Part shown: in pieces, positions 57,276 to 64,000 of the stretch
How positions within the stretch are numbered: the first letter of the stretch is position 1
Layout of the letters: the number at the start of each line of letters is the position of its first letter
Source of the DNA: Breviolum minutum Mf 1.05b.01
Taxonomy: Eukaryota; Sar; Dinophyceae; Suessiales; Symbiodiniaceae
DNA length: 64,000 nucleotides
Direction: 5' to 3'
Assembly (NCBI GenBank): GCA_000507305.1
Contig: DF239032.1
Coordinates: 186,001 to 250,000 of the forward strand
Made by a program: the position numbers and the translations under genes
Notes under the pieces: model-generated
Told to the model about the DNA's origin: nothing
What the model saw: only the letters and a program-made list of their open reading frames with translations
Databases searched by the model: none

Positions 57276-57584
57276 ACCTGCTTTTATTTTATTGTGGAGG
57301 AACACCTCAATGAAAAAATCCATACAACATGGTGTAAACTTGGAAGCTATCTGCCCTTCAACTTCACATCTCCACAGCAAGGTGATCTTACGAACATCAG
57401 CTGGTGGCTCTTTTCCTTATGCCGGAAGTGGTTGAGGTACCTGGTGTGGGGTGGCAAACCCTCAATCCCTTGACGCTTCTCAAATGAAGCGTTTGGAACA
57501 ACATTTGGAGATACCTTTGGTAGGGACCTACTTTTTGTTGGGAAAGATCTTCAAAAACGGCGATTTTTTTTTGTAAATGTCTAG

Positions 57585-58110
57585 AACCGACCGTGGCACG
57601 ACCCCCAGCCTTCCCAAAAAGGAAACTGATCTTCCAACTAGCCAGCGTTTCAGGTAAATAGGGAGGGTATACGTACTTTCATCAACCTCTACCCGCCCAT
57701 GAAACTAACAGCTTGCACCTGAACATGGATGGTTGGAAGACTATATATTTTCCTTTTGGGATGGCCAATTTTCAGTGTCATGTGAGTTTCAGGGAGTGTA
57801 TTACGCCCAGGTTCCCTTGATCGTCGCTCGCTCGAGGCATAAAAAGAACTTGACCATCGACGGGACCTTGGGCCGTGGGCATGAACTGCTTCCCGGATTT
57901 GGAAGTCTGGGTGGTTTTAGCTTCCTGGAAGTTTAACGCTTTGCCCCTTAAAAGATCAACTGGGACTGGCAGATGATGCATTTCTCGTTTTTTTGTTTGT
58001 GGATTCGACCTGTTTTTAGGGGGCGAACTTGCTGTTAAACTTCCAGGGAGGGTGAAAGATGCCAAGGTTTGGCAACCAAGTTGGTGGGCATTGGCAACCC
58101 TAGTGGTTGA
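57585..58110 (+). CDS. Three-exon gene end whose introns hold introner-like elements
   Basis: Exons 57585-57653 (PTVARPPAFPKRKLIFQLAS), 57797-57910 (YYAQVPLIVARSRHKKNLTI and TLGRGHELLPGFGS) and 58067-58110 (LATKLVGIGNPSG, TGA) join in phase 1 at both junctions. The first acceptor is the AG in GGGAG of a family-A right end. The second intron (57911-58066) is mostly one family-B element. An alternative upstream exon 57437-57519 (SLDASQMKRLEQHLEIPL) is open but not in phase. Function unknown. Confidence 0.55.
57690..57800. mobile_element. Family-A introner supplying an acceptor
   Basis: Left TACCCGCCCATGAAACTAAC, right GTGAGTTTCAGGGAGTGTA. Exon 57797 begins after GGGAG, inside the right terminal repeat. 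Confidence 0.8.
57918..58053. mobile_element. Family-B introner filling an intron
   Basis: Left TAGCTTCCTGGAAGTTTAAC, right GCTGTTAAACTTCCAGGGAG. It occupies 136 of the 156 nt of intron 57911-58066. Confidence 0.8.
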
Positions 58111-58217
58111 TCACATAGATTAAACATAATGAAACTACCACCATCTTAGTGGTGAATTGTTGCAAAGCCGATTTTTACAAGTTAAGCAAATTTAGAGATG
58201 AGAATTTTCCCTAGCAG

Positions 58218-58890
58218 ACCTGAATGGAGGAACAAGATTGGAGTGGTCAAAGCCTTAAGAATCCCAGGCAGCTATGGTACCCTCCCGAAAACTAACATGA
58301 CAATGGAAAATCCGTCAGGAATGAATTATTACTACTAACTATTGAAAATGGTGGTTTTCCAACGTCATGTTAGTTTTCAGGAGTGTATTTGCTGACTTTT
58401 GCTCTCAAAACCACTTTGGGGTGCAACGCGCTGCAAGTGTTTTATTCCTTTTGTTGGGGCTGGCTTCTTATTGGTGGAAAAAATGCGAACCGAAAAAAGG
58501 TTGGGATTTGTTCATCCATACCTTCAATTCAAATCCATCTTAAGAATGCAGAATGTGAGGAAGACTACCGGAGCAACTAACATGTATTCTCAATGAAGAT
58601 GAAGCAACCCCTTATGCCACATTCCCACATTTACCACCCTCACCTCATTTCCAAAAGGAGCCCTTTGTTTTTTTCGTTGTCGTCTCGCAACACCTATAAC
58701 CACACCTAGCCACCAAACAAATCAACAAAACATCCATCATTATTATATCTGAATCTATATATATATATATCCATACACCTTCAGCATCCCTTTTCACAAC
58801 ATCTCCTTATTGAAAATTTCATGTCGCTGAAAAACCCGAGGCGTTCAGGTTTGCATTCCTTATGGCATCCCACCAAGATTTTTGATTTGA
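58218..58890 (+). CDS. Three-exon gene end with a family-D introner as an exact intron
   Basis: 58218-58276 (PEWRNKIGVVKALRIPGSY) and 58384-58436 (YLLTFALKTTLGCNALQ) join in phase 1 across a family-D element. 58849-58890 (VCIPYGIPPRFLI, TGA) fits as the last exon in phase 0. Short fragment; function unknown. Confidence 0.45.
58278..58387. mobile_element. Family-D introner, coincident with an intron
   Basis: Left TACCCTCCCGAAAACTAACA, right GTTAGTTTTCAGGAGTGTA; inner CATGACAATGG and CCAACGTCATG. The donor is GT formed by the G before the element and its first T; the acceptor is the AG in CAGGAG, 4 nt before the end. Confidence 0.8.
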
Positions 58891-59066
58891 GCCACAATAC
58901 CAACACTCCAGAGTTGATCCTTGGTTTGACCAGGCAGAGGTTGATGGGTTATTTCATGGTTATGACTTTTTCATGTAATTAGATATATGTGGGGACTATA
59001 AAGGTTTTCAGAAATTCATAGAAATCCATGGGTTCAGTGGAAAAGGTGATGAATCTTTTGCAATCT

Positions 59067-59080
59067 AGTGGCAAGTTTAT
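59067..59080 (+). repeat. Left direct repeat flanking the retrogene (14 bp)
   Basis: AGTGGCAAGTTTAT, identical to 59618-59631. The bases just outside differ. Confidence 0.9.
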
Positions 59081-59109
59081 TTTGGCTCACGTGTTCATTT
59101 TGGCTCAAG
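59079..59109 (+). promoter_or_regulatory. Tandem relict dinoflagellate spliced leaders
   Basis: 59096-59109 is CATTTTGGCTCAAG, the last 14 nt of the 22-nt dinoflagellate spliced leader. 59079-59091 (ATTTTGGCTCACG) matches its last 13 nt with one change. Two units in tandem indicate an mRNA that was trans-spliced, copied back to DNA, and trans-spliced again. Confidence 0.85.
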
Positions 59110-59161
59110 AGTCGTGCTCAACAGCCACCACGTTTTTTTTTTCTGTTGCATTGAAGCTGTG

Positions 59162-59563
59162 ATGATGCGAAGGCTCGTCACATGCGTATGGATCGCTTTG
59201 CTCGGCTTTTGCCTTCATTTGAAAGGATGTGGAAGCGGTGGAACCAGTGGAACCAAGAAATGTGCATGCAATCGTCGCCTTGAGACAGCCCGGGGCGGCC
59301 GCATGTTGTCCAGTCGCCGTCGCAGATTCAGCACCGACAGTACGGAGTATTCGGAGGTGTGCTGCGATGACTGGGATCCAGGATCAAGCGTGACAGATGC
59401 ACCGAATACGGACAGCCTTGATTGGTTGGATGAATCGAGGGAGGAAGAGTTCAACAACGTTCTAGACCAAATTTCCCGCAGACGTTACGTGAGCACGACG
59501 ATTGAAGCCACCGCTGCAAGCAACACGAGTGAAGGCACCACGGCCACAACTACCGTTGGGTAG
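59162..59563 (+). CDS. Intronless retrogene encoding a predicted secreted protein
   Basis: ATG at 59162 to TAG at 59561-59563, 133 residues. It begins MMRRLVTCVWIALLGFCLHL, a standard signal peptide (basic start, hydrophobic core), followed by glycine/serine-rich and cysteine-containing sequence (KGCGSGGTSGTKKCACNRRL), an acidic middle (DSLDWLDESREEEFNNVLDQ) and a threonine-rich tail (NTSEGTTATTTVG). GC content is much higher than the flanks. The gene sits about 50 nt after a relict spliced leader and before a 7-A tract (59608-59614), between 14-bp direct repeats, so it is a recycled cDNA. The protein family is not recognised. The frame is intact, so it may be functional, driven by whatever promoter lies nearby. 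Confidence 0.85.
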   Translation: MMRRLVTCVWIALLGFCLHLKGCGSGGTSGTKKCACNRRLETARGGRMLSSRRRRFSTDSTEYSEVCCDDWDPGSSVTDAPNTDSLDWLDESREEEFNNVLDQISRRRYVSTTIEATAASNTSEGTTATTTVG

Positions 59564-59617
59564 CTTGGAGGTCCGCCCCATTTGAACAGTATCATGCGCA
59601 GAGCGACAAAAAAATCG

Positions 59618-59631
59618 AGTGGCAAGTTTAT
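59618..59631 (+). repeat. Right direct repeat flanking the retrogene (14 bp)
   Basis: AGTGGCAAGTTTAT, three bases after the A-tract. With 59067-59080 it forms a target-site duplication of the size expected for LINE-mediated insertion. Confidence 0.9.
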
Positions 59632-60061
59632 GCTTGAAAAGGCTTGTGGCGTTACAGAGAAGTACACTAATACTAATGTACATCCGTTTGTTAGGATACC
59701 AAGCGTACGATCAACATATGGTAGATTCTTGGAAACCTCTTAGACGACGCTTCAACCTTGTGACCTTAATTGCCTTTCAAAGAGGCAAAAGCTTAATTTG
59801 AAACACGCCCACAATTTGTGACCACATGTTTTGGGGAAATCCAGGGGAAGATGCAACCATTTTCACACATCGAGTCTTTGTCCCCTCTATTGGGTGCGGT
59901 TAGAGTTGGCAACTGGAAATGACATGGGTGGAGGATATACCGTCAACATATTTATATTTGTATCTCAACTGCATTGGGAACTATAAAGACAAAACCGAAC
60001 CCATAATTTGTTATTTGTATACATCTAGCTAAGATCACGAGTGAAAGTATTGCGTTGTACT

Positions 60062-60526
60062 ATGTTGTGCTTTTTACTATGTGTATTTACACATGCATAT
60101 TTGCACATGTTAGCCATTGAGGGACTTTGTTTCATCCAAGTGACCATTCAAAGCACTGGTGACAAGGATCCTATGCTTGTTGAAGGGAATCTTTTTGCTC
60201 TCAGTGCAGTGCATGAACAACTGCGAGAAAGAGATGCCAGACACAACGCAGGCGCGCTGCCAACATGTCCTACAGATATCTTTTCTAAACACAACTTCCT
60301 CAAGCTTCCCAAGCAGCCCGAACTAAACAAGTTCATGGGAATTTTGAGGGTGTCTTTTCAATGCCACCATGCAGGAAATAAGGCCTTATTGTATAATGTA
60401 AGGGATCATGGTGGCACGGTCTTGCAGTCAGTAAGGTCCAACTCCTACCCCGACCTTAATATGTCTTCATTGGCTGACATGATACGGCCGCAAAGAAAAA
60501 CAACTGGGATCTTTTTGGGAGAATGA
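60062..60526 (+). CDS. Uncharacterised ORF
   Basis: Open from ATG 60062 (MLCFLLCVFTHAYLHMLAIE) to TGA at 60524-60526, 154 residues. The part from 60143 is the more protein-like (STGDKDPMLVEGNLFALSAV, EQLRERDARHNAGALPTCPT). An acceptor at CATCCAAG (60141) would make that a terminal exon and the N-terminus intronic. No family recognised. Confidence 0.5.
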   Translation: MLCFLLCVFTHAYLHMLAIEGLCFIQVTIQSTGDKDPMLVEGNLFALSAVHEQLRERDARHNAGALPTCPTDIFSKHNFLKLPKQPELNKFMGILRVSFQCHHAGNKALLYNVRDHGGTVLQSVRSNSYPDLNMSSLADMIRPQRKTTGIFLGE

Positions 60527-60638
60527 TGTTCAAATCATGCAGTACAGAAATTCCCGATATTCGGAGCTTACTTTCCAGTATGATTCATGAGATGATTCTA
60601 AGGTACTACTAGGTTTGTTTACTTTACCATAAGTTCAG

Positions 60639-61040
60639 AGGCCCTAAAGCACCCATCCCTTTGAGAGTGAGAGGCCTTGCTGGCTGTGTGCTTCTTCATG
60701 CACAGTGCCACTTGTCGGCCTTTGGTCGAGGTTTCCTTTGCTGCCTTCCACGGACCGGAAGCCACAAGTATGTGTGGTAGTTGTTTGTGGAAAACCCCTT
60801 TGCACCCCCGAAAACCAACATGGAACCCCAAAAATTGTGGGTTTGTAAATTTTTGCCTTTTCCTTTCGGCGCCTTTTTCAGGTTCCATGTCAATGTTGTT
60901 AGTTTTCTGGGGTGTACTTGTATCGTGTCCTTGATTCTGGAAGAAGTGAACTCTGGGCATATGTTATGATTATAGCTGTATTTGTGCTTGCCCTTTTTGT
61001 TGGAAGCTGGGCGAGTAGTCAAGGACCGATAGTCGGATAG
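60639..61040 (+). CDS. Two-exon gene end with a C-terminal membrane helix
   Basis: 60639-60767 (APIPLRVRGLAGCVLLHAQC and LSAFGRGFLCCLPRTGSH) ends in phase 2 before GTATGTG. 60944-61040 completes K and reads SELWAYVMIIAVFVLALFVG then SWASSQGPIVG and TAG. The last exon is a textbook single-pass membrane helix with a short tail. A family-C-like element fills most of the intron. Function unknown. Confidence 0.55.
60801..60916. mobile_element. Family-C-like element in an intron
   Basis: Left TGCACCCCCGAAAACCAACA and TGGAACC; right GGTTCCATGTCAATG and AGTTTTCTGGGGTGTA. A mosaic of C and D family ends. Confidence 0.7.
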
Positions 61041-61133
61041 TCGAGGTTTCACCAACCAGCGGATCGGAATCGCTGAATGATCATCCAGTCGTATATCCCA
61101 ATCATGAGGAATCAGCGAGTCATGAAACGAGTA

Positions 61134-61238
61134 TACACCCTGGAAAATTAACCTGGAACTCAAAAATGGAGGGGATGGAAGATGATGTTCCTTTTCAATT
61201 GGATGAGTTTTAGTTTCAATGTCAATTTTCCAGGGGGA
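61134..61238. mobile_element. Family-C element
   Basis: Left TACACCCTGGAAAATTAACC, right TTCAATGTCAATTTTCCAGG; inner GGAAGATGATGTTCC. Confidence 0.75.
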
Positions 61239-61445
61239 TCTCTGATGGTTTTTCTCATTTAAAATTGACAGCCAAGGTGAAGTTGATTTACATGTTGCGT
61301 GTCAGCGCCTTCGGAGGGTGTCTTGAGTGCAAAGAGGGAAGAGGGCGGAAGACATGATGTCACGGTAACTGGTGACTAATGTGATTTGACACTAAAGCAA
61401 GAAACCACGGCCAAACAGTGGGAAACTAAATGAAACAACTGTCAA

Positions 61446-61447
61446 GC

Positions 61448-61514
<67 letters not shown>
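61446..61514. repeat. (CAA)n microsatellite
   Basis: 23 CAA units. Confidence 0.98.
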
Positions 61515-62944
61515 GGAAGGCGACTGATCACACCTGACTGGAAAATGCTCTGGCAATAGAACTAATTATAGGACACGTCTATGGGCCACAGGCAGCAGCA
61601 GATTACCCATGGGAGAAATTCAACACAAATCCAAGCAAATTGGTGAATGATGATTTGTGATTCAACGAATTCATCCAGAACAAAAAAATTGCCTTGAAAT
61701 CATGGAAATGCAAGGGCAACCCCCCAATACCAACAACCCCAGAAATAAGGCCTTACACGGGGAGCTAATATTCCCTTAACAAGGCCTTATGTCTTGATGG
61801 GGGAGGTGACACTCGGGCTGTATCCATAGATTCCCATAAAGACAAGGTTTGCAGAGGCACAGGGAGAAGCTGAGTAAGGCTGAGTTCCGTAGGCTCTAGA
61901 GGTGATATAGGGGTAGCTAAGCACTTCAATAAAAACTCCCCAAAAAATGGTTACCTCAAAATCCATCATCATTGTCATAGAGATGTCTGGGATTTCTTAT
62001 AACGTTTGCCCTAAGAATCACGAGTAACCCTGCTAAAAAGAGGTGTTTCAATGCGTTTTTTGCAGGGGATCTGGGATCTCCAGTCCCCACCAGTGACTTG
62101 AGATCCCGGCTGATTCTTAGGGTGTTGAGGCCGGCCGTTGATTTATTTATCCCCACTTGGGCGAAGTTTAAAGGCCTCCTTTAAAGTGATGTATCACCAC
62201 TCCAAAGTGGGCCCCTGCGGTAAGTAAGGTTATAACTCCAGGTCCACTTATAGGGGTGAAATAACCGCAGTTACCCGTTTAGAAGGCCATTTGCAGGGTT
62301 TATAACTCCATTTAGAAATTGGTAAGGGGCTGACCTCATACCCTTCATATCCAAGGAAGAAGATTTTGGTTTTGCTGAAAACCTTAGTCTCCGGTGCGAT
62401 GCGTGAAATGTTTCTCGGTTGGTTTTCGGTGTGGGTTGTGTTAGGGGTGTGTTGCTGGTGATGATCTACAGATTTGTTAGGGGTCCCAACTGAACAAAGG
62501 ATGCCTTTGTATGTTCTTGGCTAACATGGGGACGGGACGGAACACACATGTTTTTTTTTGGGGGGAGGGGGGAAATGGAGATAGTTGTCATGAATGATGA
62601 ATTGGAATATCCGGGAAAGGAACGTCAATCTATCAGTGATATTTGTGCCAAGCATGTTTTCTGTTACTGCAAGATGTAAGCCGCCAGCCGCCAACTCGAC
62701 CAAAAATGAACTGAATTTGCCAACCGATATTATATCTCTCTCAAAAAAAAACTCAAACTGCTTTCATTGGAAAAAAACACCATGATCATCAAATAAGACA
62801 AACCTGGTAGTCCTCAAGAATCCATGTTTCTTTATTCACCGCTATGAATTTCCTTTTAATTTCTTATGTGGCCTTCCCCTGCCTTCATCACTCCACTTCA
62901 GGTTCCTGATTTTTCTTTCAATTTGCACCCCGACAAGCTCTCAG

Positions 62945-63062
62945 GTTCTTAGTAGCCTTCCTTTTCTTCTTAGCCTTCGTCATCACTGCCGTGATGTTGG
63001 ATCGCAAGGGCGCTCTTACCGTGGTCAGCTGGTACCTGGGCGTTGGGAAGTCCATGTTTTAA
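62945..63062 (+). CDS. Terminal exon with a membrane helix
   Basis: After CTCTCAG, reads FLVAFLFFLAFVITAVML then DRKGALTVVSWYLGVGKSMF and TAA. One strongly hydrophobic helix near the C-terminus. Upstream exons were not found with confidence. Confidence 0.45.
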
Positions 63063-63254
63063 GCAGAAAATTATATCAATGGCTTTCGGCAAAAGGTTTG
63101 GGCAAAAATAGAGCCACGACATCAAATAAGAAACAACAATAATGAACCAAGAAACAAAGAACAACGGAACAGCCAAAAAAACAACTAAACAAAAAAAACA
63201 TGCAACAACATGCAAAGACAATAAACAGCAATAATCATTTTGTTTGCTTTTCAG

Positions 63255-63598
63255 GTCTCTATATCGCGGTTTGATCTTTGGTGATGGTGCTGGCTTAGAC
63301 AATATGGGTTTTGCTATTGAAGGCAGTTGGCGTGGAGAAAGTTCCTTGGCAAAAAGACACGGATTTGAAGTTGACCCTGGAAAATTGATATGGATTGGGG
63401 GTATCCCGCACCCAGTAATAGTCACAAATGAAGGTTTGTAGGGATTCCCTGCTAAAAATGGTTCATATTCCTGGTGGTGACTGGGGGATACCCCCAAGAT
63501 ATGGAACTAAAAATGCAGATTTGGAAGATGGTTTTCCTTTTTTCCAGGCTGGAGTTGTTTGGAAGAATTTTGAAGATGTATTGATCCTAATTCTTTGA
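63255..63598 (+). CDS. Two-exon gene end, function unknown
   Basis: 63255-63414 (LYRGLIFGDGAGLDNMGFAI, EGSWRGESSLAKRHGFEVDP, GKLIWIGGIPHP) ends in phase 0 and joins 63548-63598 (AGVVWKNFEDVLILIL, TGA). The donor is the first GT of a family-I element. No family recognised. Confidence 0.55.
63415..63490. mobile_element. Family-I introner starting at a 5' splice site
   Basis: GTAATAGTCACAAATGAAGG ... CATATTCCTGGTGGTGACTG. The exon upstream ends exactly at its first base. Confidence 0.75.
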
Positions 63599-63743
63599 AA
63601 GAGAGAGATTTTCAGCTATTTGAAAGTGATTGTTTCAGTATGTTTCGGTTACTAGTGGCTTCTATCACTGATTCAAGCTTGGATTACTTATTCGAATTGT
63701 AGGCCTGGTAGAATTCTCTCTTTCATACATATTGCCATTTAGC

Positions 63744-63870
63744 TACCCTCCCTGAAACTAACAGTTGGCCCATGAAAATAAATGGGACTGGAAGATGATA
63801 AGATACGATTCCTTTCTGGCAAAATGGCCTACCCTCCCGACAGCTAACATAGCTAACATGAACATATGCC
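63744..63870. mobile_element. Two left half-elements in tandem (families A and D)
   Basis: TACCCTCCCTGAAACTAACA (family-A left end) is followed 80 bp later by CTACCCTCCCGACAGCTAAC (family-D-like left end). Neither has its inverted partner. Confidence 0.55.
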
Positions 63871-63895
63871 TTCTCAAAACCATGTTCCAGAACAG

Positions 63896-63974
63896 GTGGC
63901 TTTGTGGATGACATCGATGTCTTTTGGCGCGCAAGCCATCGGCTGTTCCACTGGTCCGTGGGAAATATTAGGGG
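63896..63974 (+). CDS. Exon of a gene that runs past the window
   Basis: After CCAGAACAG, reads VALWMTSMSFGAQAIGCSTG PWEIL in phase 0 and ends before GTTGATCC. The gene continues beyond position 64000. Confidence 0.4.
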
Positions 63975-64000
63975 GTTGATCCAGACATGATGTATGTACA

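Larger units (their letters stand above)
61041..62944. other. Interval with repeats and no firm exon
   Basis: Contains a family-C element (61134-61238), a (CAA)n array, the SPVPTSDLRSR stretch (about 62060-62180, open to a TAA) and a family-G unit (62220-62310). 62594-62785 has an open frame without splice support. 62900-62944 is a decayed family-E core ending at an AG acceptor. Confidence 0.45.

Noticed and set aside
57437-57519. Exon reading SLDASQMKRLEQHLEIPL
   Set aside because: Protein-like and with good splice edges, but not in phase with the next supported exons and overlapping another open frame. Kept only as an alternative.

Overview
The window looks like nuclear DNA from a dinoflagellate, most likely a Symbiodiniaceae-type genome. 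Four signals support this. A relict of the dinoflagellate spliced leader (CATTTTGGCTCAAG, 59096-59109) lies just upstream of an intronless gene. A whole class of introns starts with GC instead of GT. Every coding exon I can support is on the + strand, as in unidirectional dinoflagellate gene clusters. Many introns are, or contain, short palindromic elements of the introner type. No rRNA, tRNA, CRISPR array or prokaryote-style operon was seen. Gene models below were built by hand from reading frame, splice-site dinucleotides and phase continuity; no homology search was run. || Region 1 (1-20.1 kb) is a leucine-rich-repeat (LRR) locus. Thirteen exons of exactly 84 nt each encode one 28-residue ribonuclease-inhibitor-type LRR. 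All are phase 0, all follow AG and all are followed by GC. Five, plus a terminal exon, end gene 1 (892-4503). Eight belong to gene 2 (about 7205-17971), which also has coiled-coil exons and a domain containing SHAWETREHPDP and FYDYTSLYQFER (a TIR/HET-like candidate). The block 1-7.56 kb is a tandem duplicate of about 13.40-20.1 kb. One duplicated intron has gained a 407-bp transposon with perfect terminal inverted repeats and a 9-bp target duplication. || Region 2 (20-58 kb) holds a head-to-tail series of small multi-exon genes of mostly unknown function, including a BTB/POZ gene (about 33.9-39.1 kb) and a large exon with an S1-like segment (46.1-47.1 kb). It is crowded with 80-150-bp inverted-repeat elements of at least nine sequence families. 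Several coincide with introns: 42796-42896 is exactly one family-E element, 58277-58383 is one family-D element, and families A and C appear to supply 3' splice sites from inside their terminal repeats. || Region 3 (58-64 kb) contains more small introner-bearing genes and a recycled cDNA gene (59162-59563). That gene has an intact ORF with a predicted signal peptide, preceded by tandem spliced-leader relicts, followed by a short A-tract, and flanked by a 14-bp direct repeat. || Long intergenic or intronic stretches mostly contain diverged repeats, AT-rich sequence and (TTG)n or (CAA)n microsatellites. One unknown base (n) lies at 30781.
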